Below, piece after piece: positions 45,475-55,649 of a DNA stretch of 64,000 nucleotides. The DNA comes from Bondarzewia mesenterica. Lineage: Eukaryota; Basidiomycota; Agaricomycetes; Russulales; Bondarzewiaceae. Where the stretch lies: NCBI GenBank assembly GCA_004802705.1, contig SGPL01000045.1, positions 16,602 through 80,601 of the forward strand. Reading direction: 5' to 3'. Made by a program: the position numbers and the translations under genes. The first letter of the stretch is position 1. The number at the start of each line of letters is the position of its first letter. The notes under the pieces are model-generated. The model ran no database searches and was not told the origin of the DNA. It saw only the letters and a program-made list of their open reading frames with translations.

Positions 45475-45932
45475 GACGAGAGTGGTTCGAATGCGGTCGA
45501 TTATGATAACGATCGATTTATCACTATCAGTCGTCTGATGGGAGGAACCTGAGGCACGAAGGTTGACACGGACAAGTGGCTATTCTCCCTCGGGGATACT
45601 ATATCAGTCTGTTGTGACGGAGTGGAGGACGACTCCTCGAGACAACTCAGAAGCGAGCCGTGGCAAACCCTAACCCAAATTCATGAGGTGCGTCGGTGAA
45701 CTTGTTCTGATGATCGATCTATACATGCAGTGGCCTCCATCCTCGTATCAAATGAACATTGCCAAATTGTGTTTTCCGTCAATCCAAATATACTTACACC
45801 TTAAACGAAACGAGCACTTCAAGTCTGACAGTGATCATCTTCTGTCCACACAAAAAAAAGCGCGTTCACGTCAAAAAGGCAAAAAGAAAAACGAGCAAAC
45901 AGCCTATAAACCCGGCTCCATCACGATTATCA
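45475..45932. other. Intergenic region, no gene seen
   Basis: 458 bases: 5' flank of the doubtful gene and 3' flank of the sorting nexin gene. AT-rich, with an A8 run near 45852. Confidence 0.45.
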
Positions 45933-48247
45933 TTATCGTCCATTGATAGTGGCCGTAGAGTCTCTCCGCGCCGACGACGGGCCCGCGACAGCATTGACGT
46001 TTCCGCCGACGCCCGCCTGCTCAAGTGGTATCCGATTCGGATGCTCTGGGATTTTAGCAATCTCCTTCTTCGCCTCTTCCCACGCCTCCAAGTTCTGTTC
46101 CACAAGAAACATATGCACAGAAAAGTGAGTCACGAACAACGGCGAGGCAATGAAGGTGAGATGGGCGAGGGACACAAAAACACGCACCTTCTGGCACCAG
46201 TCGCGGTGCGACCGCGCCATGCTGATTGCCATCTCGCGCAAGTCCGCGACCTTCTGCCGCTGGAAACGATCCAAGTCCGCCTGGATCGTCGAGCTGGCGT
46301 ACTTGAGGTCCTGTGCCGACAAATGCAGCGCGTCCTCCAACTGCGCAAATCTCGATTTAGCCTCAAACGACCAGACAGAGAACTACACACCTGCGAAATA
46401 GTCTCCTTGGTCTTGCTGATACCATTCCTCCGCGCCGTCTCGGGGTCTGCATCCATCATCCCATGCAGCGTATAGCTCAGCGCACTGAGCAGACCCATGC
46501 CCGGCGCCCGCCTGCGCGTAGGATTTGGTCCGGGATGGGGCGGGAGGTACACCGAACCTGGATCATCAATTTGCTCCTCCTCCCCATTTCCGTTCTCATT
46601 CCCATTGGACGCGTCCTCGGTCCCCTCCCCATTATTTCCCTCCCCATTCGAGCGCACCATGCTCGGCGATCTCACCCGCCCACGCCCACGCCCAAGTGCC
46701 TCGTCGAGCCTCCGTGCTTCTCTCTCGCTCTTCTCCAACTCACCCAATGCCTCGCGCCGCGCCTCCAACGCATCCTGCGTCATCTCGAGCTGGACATGCT
46801 TTTGGTGACGATACACTAGCAGCTTCTTGATGATGGCAGCAAACTGGGAGTACTCGTGCAGCGGCTCTTGCCAGTTCTGCTCCAGGTCTTGGAGCTGTGG
46901 CAAAGTGAGCACAAACATAATGCAAGGCGATGAATAGATGTACCAGACGCGTGGTAGACATGTACGTCGCATCGATAGCCTGGCCAGACTTCTCAATGGC
47001 GCCTGCTAACTCTCCCGTCTCGTTCAAGCTGAACCCATTCCAAGCAGCGCCAAGGTCCATGTGGTCTTGAGCATGATCTGCCAAGTGTTTATTAGTCTAG
47101 ACTTGCCATCCCCATATACTCGATATCGATATGCCGACTTCGCCGTGCTATCCAAGCAAATAGGGCGACAGTAAAACTGACCTGACCAGCGCTTCATCGT
47201 CCTGCGCGTGACCTTCTCCATGGGCCCACTTATATGTGCCGCAAACTTGTTCGTGAACACCTCTGAATCGAGGAACCGTTGGTCTGGGCGACGTAATGGG
47301 TGTGCAGCGGACGCGTTGGGTAATGCCTGATACGCAGGCGATGCATTGGGGTCCGTCGGGTTATGTGCCGGAGCCTTGAGGATGTTCTTTGGGAGCTGAG
47401 AAAGAGGAGGCGAATGGAGAACCTCGGCCTAGATGGCATCAGCCACCATCAACGATGTAGCTAAGACAAGGAAAGGGACAAGCATACCCATGAGACTTCT
47501 CCATCAAGGAATCGGTGGAATACATGCTCGTTCGATATGATGGGGTGACGGGCAATGCGGTTGAGGAATGTTTGAAGCATGCGGCGGCGACGGGCGATCA
47601 GGGCAGCGTCCTCTCGTGCCTTGGCCTGCTTGATCGCATAGTCGCCGATAGTCTGTTTCGAGGGAATAGGCGGTATTATTAGTGTTGGGTAGAGCTTCGT
47701 CAGATTGAGCCTCAATGACTCGAATTCGGAGTAACGGTGGCGGGCCTCTGCGTTCTAAGGATCGCGAGTATGTCGGATGGGTTAATGAGATAGACGAAGT
47801 GGCGAAAGGCTGAGGGTACTCACTCCAGCACGGATGACATAGGTGATATATGGCGACGATGCATTCTCACTAGTTTTCTGTGCATCGATAATCTATGGCG
47901 ATATGAACGACACAGCCGTCTCGTTGAATCTCCCACCTCTTCACGAACAACAAGAACACAAACAGACGTACCAAGATCTCAACGTCCTCGCCCGAGTGCA
48001 ACCACTGGTCCCGCACACAGCAATAATCGCTCTTGTATGTTGACTGACGCGGCATACCAGAGCCGGCCGACGGAAAGGGAGGGTGGGATGTCGGCGAATG
48101 GGGGCCTAGTTGCGTCGGGGAGGATGGAATGCGTGCAGGGTGTGAAGGCGGTGTAGACGGCGCAGACACGTCTACGTGCGATGTTGACGAGGCCGAGGAA
48201 AGTGGGGGTTCTGAAGAAAAAGGGTTTTCATCTTCGTAGGGGTCCAT
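45933..48247 (-). CDS. SNX41: PX-BAR sorting nexin, SNX41/ATG20 type
   Basis: Binds PI3P on endosomes and takes part in retrieval transport and selective autophagy. The Ser/Pro-rich N-terminus (starts MDPYEDENPFSSEPPLSSAS) precedes the PX domain: DVEILIIDAQKTSENASSPY, ITYVIRAGNAEARHRYSEFE (the PI3P-binding RRYSEF-type motif) and LYPTLIIPPIPSKQTIGDYA with the PxxP loop. RRRRMLQTFLNRIARHPII ends it. The BAR-like helical part includes WQEPLHEYSQFAAIIKKLLV and LEARREALGELEKSEREARR, then QLEDALHLSAQDLKYASSTI and RSHRDWCQKNLEAWEEAKKE. A low-complexity Asn/Gly/Glu insert lies between helices. Multiple introns. SNX41 and ATG20 are paralogues, so the exact name is uncertain. Confidence 0.88.
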
Positions 48248-48660
48248 TGGGTATTCTTAGATGTTGTGGACGCAGGGTGTGTGGTGGGGTGCCTTTGATG
48301 ACGATGCAAGTGTAAGCAAAATAATATGAGGTTGTGCGGTAAGTGGGCAGTACGATGAATATAAGTTATGAACAAGCAAATCGTGCGCTGTGCGCTACGA
48401 TGGTGAAGGACGACGCTGGGATGTCGACGAATTCGAAGCGGGACAAGAGCGCCTGTGAAACGCGTCGGTCGCAGTGACGGCACCAGTTTCTAATTTGGGG
48501 TGTGGCTGCGGATTACTAGCGCCCGCTCTGCATCACCGTGCGACTCGGAGTCTCGGACGACCAAGTTGTCTGCTTGCCACGACATTCCCTCCCAAATTTC
48601 TGTGAGAAGTAGCGGTCAAAATATCTCCAACACCCCACGCATTGAATTACAGTAGTTATA
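48248..48660. other. Intergenic, SNX41 promoter and BFR2 terminator
   Basis: 413 bases between two minus-strand genes; no motif or gene recognised. Confidence 0.45.
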
Positions 48661-50596
48661 CTATCCGAAGACTCTGAAACTCTTCAACAGATTCGCTGCG
48701 ATGACGCCTTCTGGAGGATCATCAACGGTCTCAGCATCCTCAAAGCCTTTCCCAAGCAGAGAGGCAAACAGCTCGTCAACCTGCGCTTCGTGCCAACCTC
48801 CACCAGCTAGTGGAACGGGTACCATAAAGTTCTGAATCTTCTCGTGCACCTCATACCTATGTCACACGATCAGATCAACACAAGCACCAGCGGAAAGAGC
48901 ACCCCATAATCTCACCGTAATTTTCGACCCTTGCTGGCTTTGGTGTCGACGTGTTTTCGCGCCTTCTTCTGCTTTTGCACTGCCATCCAATCGTCCATGC
49001 CTGCGCCTCCCCCTCCCCGCCCATCGATCACATCCCGTAATAGCTGCTGGTAAAAATCCGTATCGTCGAATACCTCATCCTCCGGCTCGCCTCCACGCGC
49101 CCCCTTATCCCTTCTTATCCGTGTGCGCGCAAGGAGCTTTTCTCCATCCGTCGCAAGCACATCATCCACTTGCGCACCGGCGCTTTTCACGCCATGACTG
49201 CCTTTCGCATTGAACGCAGTCCGCGACGATGCCATCAGCGTCGACGGGGCGACGGCCGCAATCTTGGCTGACCATTTTGACAGTGTCTGGGTCATGTGCG
49301 GATGAAGCCTGGACACGAACGCCGCACAGGACATCCGAGCAAGTTCGAATGAGCGCATGTGAGAATTAGAGAAAGCCCGGACGGAAAAGATGAGATAGCA
49401 GAAGACTTACGCGTGTTCATACGCGGAGTGCGTTTCGCTCGCTTCGCGGAGCACGACGGCGTAATCGAGATCATCGACATCGATTTCTCCCTCGTGCAGC
49501 CTGCGCCGTTTGCGCGGGCGCACGTCTTCGCGCACCATCAAGGCCTGCGACGTAATATATCACATTGTAAGTCCTCCTGAGCGGCATGGGGTCAAGATAG
49601 GGGCTGACCTCACGAAAATCGAAAAGTTCTTCAGAGAGATGTGTAGCTTCCGACAGCAGCGCGTGCTGTGCCGCGAGGCAGCTGGGGTGGTTAGTTAAAT
49701 CTATAATTAGGGAGGGCTACTGTTCAATGAGTTTATCGGAGTGTGAATATAAGGAGGTTTGCAAACATACCGAAGGAAGTTTGTTTGTGGCTGTAGCGAA
49801 TTTTTGTAAATGAATACGTGCATCAAGAAGCGCGTCCCAAAGACTCTGTTAGTTAAATAGTCGTTAGTGTTCTGGAACGGCACGGTCGGCTATGGGACGC
49901 GTCTGAATAAAACTTACGAGTTGTCTGGCGACTGCTTTGCCCTTTTTACGGTCCTCATCGCGCTTCTGACGGAGGGTCGAAGAAAGGTCCTCTGGAGGCT
50001 CCTGTTCGGTTCGTCTTGTAGGGCGGAGGGACGGTTGCCCCTCCTCCTCATTATCCTCCTCAACTTCCTCATCCTCCTCAACTTCCTCGTCCTCTTCGTC
50101 AGTCTTTTCGTCCCTCTCTTGTCCCACTTCGTCTTCAGGCGCGTCCGAATCCTCTGGTGGTTCCTCACTTGAGCCCTCTTCCTCGGACTCACTTTCCATC
50201 ATCTGCATTCGCGACATCTTGATACCCTCATATTTTGGGTCAGAGACACTGTCCTGCAATTTGCGGAGAGCCGACGGTCTGCGCAGCCTCCGTCAACGAA
50301 GGAACCTCGGCAAAACAAACACTGCGACGGTTACTCACCCGACGTCAAGATAATGCTCCCTCGCGCCCGCGGACGCGTCTCGTGGATCTGGTGAAGCACG
50401 GAGGTCGTCCTCAGGGTCGACATCTTGAGGTCACGCGGATGAGCGAGGGAAAAGTGAAGACGAGTTGAGACGCACCGACGGGCGCTGGCTCGTCTAGCTG
50501 AGCTATTTGTTGTGCCAAAGTGAGGCCTGTGCGAAGAGGTGGTCAAAGGGGAACATGTCGGCAAATTGAGTGAGAAAACATACGGTGATTGGACAT
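48661..50596 (-). CDS. BFR2: Bfr2/AATF, small-subunit ribosome biogenesis factor
   Basis: A nucleolar SSU-processome component (AATF/Che-1 in animals). Order: a short first exon (MSNHR), [37 protein letters not shown], then a long acidic tract ([19 protein letters not shown]), [39 protein letters not shown] and [20 protein letters not shown]. The TRAUB domain follows: [35 protein letters not shown] and [20 protein letters not shown] (the most conserved block). It ends [15 protein letters not shown] and LLKSFRVFG. The start is the ATG at 50596, spliced after HR. It diverges from the acidic nuclear gene at 51112. Confidence 0.92.
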
Positions 50597-51111
50597 GTTC
50601 AGGGTTAGTTACAGTACTGGGAGTGTAAGAAAAAATGGAAGAGGGCGAGCGTGGTTAGGGTTTTAGGGAAATCAATGGCCACGTGAAGGAAATGATTGCA
50701 GAAGCCCGAGGATGGTTTCTTTGAAAAGCCCCCAGGACCTCGCGTCTCTGCACCTGTTCCCTCCCGTCGTGTCCACAGGACTCCAAGCTGGATATCTCCC
50801 TTGAGCTTGAGCTTGATCACCCATGTTCATTAGTTGCTATACATTGCCCAAAAAATGTTATTCAGTATGTCCTTTCTCCCTCTTTTTTTCTTGTCCTCGG
50901 CCCCGTTTTCCGGTGACATGGTCACCGCTGGCCATACGGGTCTCGCCATTCCACCCTCGAGGCCACTTTGTTCCTTTATTTCATCCTTCGCTCCTTCTCA
51001 TCCACGGAATTCCCCTCCTTTCTTCCTTGTCGCTACAAAACCCCCCCACAATCGTTCCTCACGCGCATACATCCACCCCCATCAGATTATCAAAACAAAC
51101 AGACTCCCGCA
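50597..51111. promoter_or_regulatory. Divergent promoter, BFR2 / acidic nuclear protein
   Basis: 515 bases separate the ATGs. The half near BFR2 has ttagggttttaggg, a direct AGGGTTTT-type repeat resembling motifs found upstream of ribosome-biogenesis genes. The half near the acidic gene is strongly pyrimidine-rich. Confidence 0.4.
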
Positions 51112-53770
51112 ATGTCGCCTCCTCACGCCTATACCCTAGGCGTCGCCACAGGCATACCCATTCCAGACGACGACGACGACATATGCCCCGTCTGCGAGGG
51201 GGAGTGTACTTGCTACTCTACCTCTATAGCAACCACCACCCAACCGACTCCCACCCCTCGTACGACCATCACTGTACCCAGCGCCCGTCCCTCCTCGACC
51301 GCCACCTCCGCTTCCTCTCGAGGCCCACTCAAAATAAAACTCACAGTACCTCCCGGTCTGTTAGCCCGTGCCCGATTAGCCTCTTCATCCACCAAGAAAA
51401 TCAACAACACTTCGGATGTAGCACAACCCGTCAAGCGTCGTGGCCGTCCACCGAAGGCCGTCGCTGCTCCCAAACCGAAGCAACCTCTGTCAAAATCCAA
51501 GGGCAAAGACACGATCGGGAAGACTGCGAGGCGAAAAGCCTGCAGCGATGATGAGTATTGCCCAGCGGGTGCCGGACCATCTTCCTCCTCAATACGAACG
51601 GACGTGTTCCAGGCGCATCAAAACACCGGTGAGGACGACGAGGTGGATGAGATGCAATCTATACAATTCCCCACCTTCGTTTCAGCCGTTTCCTCGTCTT
51701 CCGCCGACGAGAGTTCTAGCTCTGATGACGACACGGCATCGTCCGGCTTTTCCACGGATTCCTCCATCGAGGACGAGGAAGAGTCCTTTATTCTCAACGA
51801 AGAACAGCAGCGCGCACACGCACACGACAAGGCGCGCGTAAAACGAGAATTGCTCGGCGACGGCGCGAACAAGTGGAAGGAGCGCCGGAACAATTGGGAG
51901 ATCCGACCGCGGAAGAAGAGCGTTGGGCCGAGCGGTGACGAGATGGATATGGACAGTGACGACTCGGAGGATGATGGTGAAGATGAGGACGAGGACGAGG
52001 ATGCTGATCAAGAGGATAATGAAGGCGACGACGATGGCGATGCGGACATGGACGGTGAAGACAATTCGTCGAGGGTCATGTATGCTGGGATCGCAACTAG
52101 CTGGTCGGAGGGCGAGGAGTCTAGTTTCGATGCCGAGCTCTTTTTCGCGGGCTTGGATGATTCGGACTCGGGAGCCGACGGTGTCCAGGAGCACGCAAAC
52201 GACGACGAGACTGCTGACGAAGACGAAGACGAGCTCGCCCTCGATGCTATGGCACTCGCTGCCAGTGCCATCTTTGAAGTAACCGAAGGCTGGGATGGCT
52301 CTGTGATCTTCACCAACGGACTCAAGGATGGTCAAGGTCTACTCGACTTCGACTTCGAGGCCAACGCTGCGCAGCTGGTGCAAGCGGGTACCGGTGACGA
52401 CGAGGGTGACGATACCGACGTGCAGATGTCCGAAGCCGATGGGATGTTAACGGACAGCGAAGAAGACGATGCTTTGGAGGAGATGGACAGTGATGGTGAG
52501 ACGACAGAGGAAGAGCTCGTTGACGAGAAGGGCTTACCCACCGCGCGCGCCATGCGCCTCTTCCGTCCACCCACCACACCGTCTTCCATCGACCCTATGT
52601 CAACGATGAGTCCCGGCCCGCGTCCCCGTGCAGCTTCTTATCATGACCATCGCGAGTCGCCCAAGCCTGCGGATATTCTTGCCGGTCGAATCTACATGGA
52701 CGATGAAGACGAAGACGAAGAACCCCCTGTGAGTGACGTTGCGAGCATGACATTGAGCTCTCGGTCGGAGAGGGACACGCCCAGGATACCGATTATGGGT
52801 ACTTTTGCTGCTGATAAGAGCGATGCGTTGAGGAGAGCGGTGATCGACGGATCAAAAAACGACATCCCTTCTCCGTTCCCGAAACAGCGTAAGCGCATAT
52901 TGTCAAATCCGTGGTCTGGAAGGAGTGTGAGTTCGGTACGTCTCCTACTTCCATTCGTATATGCGTATTTACTCATCCTGATCACAGAGTCGCGACCGTT
53001 CACACTCCCTCTCTTCGCTCTCTCAGCAGCCTCAGTTCATGCTGTCTCCATCACCCTTTGGCCAGCTCCCCCTCTCCGACGACCCTGCTTCACAAGCTTC
53101 ACCTGACCACCCGCCCGCCGCTCCCATAGAGCTTGATGACGTGCTCGATGCATCCATGCTTGATTCCGATCCGTTTGATGCTCAAATGTCAGGACTGCCC
53201 TCATCTAGTGGTCTCGGGGATGAGGCTATGTACGTCGAGAGCAATGGTGAACGTCACCTTCAAAGCCTCAGTCGCTGGGACCGCGTCCCAATAGGCACCT
53301 TCCGGCGCACGCGCGAGAGCGGGCTTGCTGACGGCGGCAACGAGCTCGCGTACGGGGGCATGATCCGCAGCAGCCCATTCACTGGGATGCTGTGGCAGGA
53401 CAAGAGTACGGCGGGCGCGAATGATGGCGGAGTCTCCACGCCGACCTCCAGGGGAAAGAACGGACGCAGGCGGGGTAAGGGACGCATGGACGTCGTCATC
53501 TCGCCCGTGATCCTTCCTGTGCGCGACCGCGACGGTGATCGCACGCCGACGCAGAGCGGTGGACACAGCCCGCCGCATTCGAAGCCGCGAAAAAGCTCAC
53601 GCAAGGAGAAGATGTTGAAGAAGAAGAGCATGCTCGGTGCTGCGGCGGGCCGGCGGCCCATGCAGCATCACCATCACCATGGACACCATCCGAACGCCAA
53701 GGGGCGTGCGGCGGGGAGTGTCCAGCGTTCTGGGCTCTTTGGCGGATCTGTGCCGCCCTTGAGTTTGTGA
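51112..53770 (+). CDS. Large acidic nuclear protein with AT-hook-like motif; IFH1-like possibility
   Basis: Two exons (51112-52935, 52988-53770) encode about 868 residues. Visible parts: a Cys motif near the start (DDDDDICPVCEGECTC), an AT-hook-like VKRRGRPPK, and Ser/Asp-rich tracts. NKWKERRNNWEIRPRKK and YAGIATSWSEGEESSFDAEL form the most ordered segments, followed by LFFAGLDDSDS. WDGSVIFTNGLKDGQGLLDF, a second DE-rich block and SPFTGMLWQDKSTAG follow. The C-terminus is basic with a His run (QHHHHHHGHH). The acidic architecture and Cys motif recall fungal Ifh1/Crf1-type regulators of ribosomal-protein genes, but this is only resemblance. The start at 51112 was chosen because it directly precedes the Cys motif. 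Confidence 0.8.
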
Positions 53771-54775
53771 GCGATGGTGCGGGTATGTGGCTGGTTTTTG
53801 TTAGATTCCGTGGTTGCTGCGCATCACTTTGCATTGCACGCTCTCAGGCTCGTCTCGCACCGTCATCCATCCATTCTTCCTCCGTCGTCAATGTTTTTGA
53901 AATCTTGGTCAGTTTGGACTGTCATCTCCTTTCTCTCTGTGTCCGGGTTTCCCTGGTACTCTGTAGTGTCGCGACCGTCGCTTTCCACTCCATCCCGTCC
54001 AAATTATGATAATGCTGCTCCACCTTGTGTTTTACCCCCATCAATTGCATCCATTCGATCCCCTCCACCACTTGTTCATTTTACTTCCCCAATATCCATT
54101 TTTCCTTTTTACGAACAACGAACACAACGAAGGGAGCCGCACAAGTGGTCCTTCTTGTTGTACCTACTGTATCCCGTCCCTTCCTGTCATCAACCATCTT
54201 CACATTTTCCTCTTCGTAATCCTACCCGTCCTCGCTGTCTCTCCACCGCTCCCACTCCCTTTCCAATCCTTTGGTATCTCTTTTTCTGTTACTTATATGT
54301 TGTTGTCTACGACCAAACGTGACTAGCATTCGAGAAGCGCATGCAGTACCCATTATTTGCTGTACTTAGACGTGTGCTGAATAAAATAATATACACATGT
54401 CTGTCGGTTTGATGATCGCTGTTTCCGAGAATTTGGTTGGTGCAGTGCTGTTGTAGGATTGTGTCTGCTTGTGATATGTCGGCTTTCGCGAAAGCACAGT
54501 GCACACACAGGCCTAGGCGATCGCAGGACCTGGACGTCCTTTTACTCACTGCGAACGACTTTGATGCTACGTTACAAACATCCTATATCAACAATTATTA
54601 CTATACATCACTATTACATCCTATAGTACAACAGTTGTCATCGTCCGCAGGGTCCCCTTGGACTTTGTAAAGCGTAGGCAGAAGGAGCTGTTACATATCG
54701 TACAAGCTTTCGGATGCCACCCGCACCAGCCCGCCGTCGATCGTTAACTTCAACGCATTGTCGACACGCCAACTC
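53771..54775. other. Convergent intergenic region
   Basis: About 1 kb between the acidic gene and a minus-strand hypothetical gene. 53800-54300 is pyrimidine-rich and looks like a long 3'UTR; aataaaataatata near 54379 is a plausible polyadenylation context on the + strand. No gene was seen. Confidence 0.45.
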
Positions 54776-55103
54776 TCAGGCATACTCATACCAGCTCGGC
54801 TCCCTCTCCGTCCCCAACACGTCCTTCAGCCTTTGAATCTGCTCACGCGTTGGCATCGGCAGCTGATCCAGAGTGTCGTTCGATCCAATGGCAAGGCACG
54901 ACCTCAACCTAGTCTTACCATCGACCCAGACAAGGGGCAGCTTCGAGTGGCCCGCCAGACCTGCTCGCTCAAATATATCGAGAGCGGCATTCAGAATGGT
55001 GCATGACCTCTTCCATCCATTCTTCGTGTTGCCTAAATTCTTCTTCAGGCCATGTGACGAGCCAGTCCTCTGTCGGGACATAGCCATAGAACATGTGTGG
55101 CAT
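54776..55103 (-). CDS. Small hypothetical protein with an apparent one-base frameshift
   Basis: From the ATG at 55103 the frame reads MPHMFYGYVPTEDWLVTWPE and EEFRQHEEWMEEVMH, then hits a stop. Shifting by one base near 54994-55003 continues as ILNAALDIFERAGLAGHSKL, PLVWVDGKTRLRSCLAIGSN and LPMPTREQIQRLKDVLGTE to a stop at 54776. Both halves are clearly protein-like and join well at a helix, so an extra base (in the short CC or adjacent repeat) is likelier than an intron, for which no signals fit. No family was named. An alternative ATG at 55141 gives one continuous frame, but its N-terminus looks random. Confidence 0.55.
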
Positions 55104-55390
55104 GGTGAACACGTATTAAGTAGTGACGCAGTGGTACTCATACAATAACAGATTGGGTTTTGTAGATGATACGAGAGGGGGAGCTTGCAACATTAACTTC
55201 AAGTTTGTGCTAGGGGATGCAATTGAGGTGCCTGAGTGGTGCCTGCGATGTTACTTACATAAGGATTGGATCTCCCACGCCCCGGCATCCTGCTCATTGT
55301 CAAACGTACTAAAACAGACTACTTTTGGCATTGTCCGGCGCCCCTGCATTAGGGAATGGTGCCACAATGGTGGGCGACGGAGCGACGGGT

Positions 55391-55526
55391 GTGAGCATAG
55401 AGCCCCATCTTGTCGGAGTGGGCGACGCGACAGGGAGTGGTAGACGTGCAGTCGGGGGATGGTGGACGAGAACCTGAATCCCGTCGTGATGGGGAGTGGT
55501 AAGTGTGAGCGCAGAGCCTCGTCTTG
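55391..55526. repeat. Imperfect direct repeats upstream of ERG7
   Basis: A 22-base unit at 55391-55412 recurs at 55505-55526 with four differences, all transitions. Between them gggagtggta occurs twice (about 55434 and 55493). A small degenerate repeat cluster. Confidence 0.5.
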
Positions 55527-55607
55527 CTGTAGACTATAGGCTCTACTTGACGCGTCTCATCACGCACTCGCGCTGACGTCGGAATCATCCAACTCGGAAT
55601 CAGACCA

Positions 55608-55615
55608 TATATAAT
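55608..55615 (+). promoter_or_regulatory. TATA box of ERG7
   Basis: tatataat lies 35-42 bases before the ERG7 ATG, followed by a pyrimidine patch (atttcccc). Confidence 0.5.
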
Positions 55616-55649
55616 CCTTATATTTCCCCACCATTACCTGCAACGAACA

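Larger units (their letters stand above)
55104..55649. other. ERG7 promoter region with imperfect short repeats
   Basis: The stretch 55370-55530 contains related short units (see repeat), and the proximal 45 bases carry a TATA box. Nothing else recognised. Confidence 0.45.

Noticed and set aside
51682..52335. 217-codon minus-strand frame opposite the acidic gene
   Set aside because: A by-product of the GA-rich acidic codons; the complement reads as hydrophobic low-complexity sequence.
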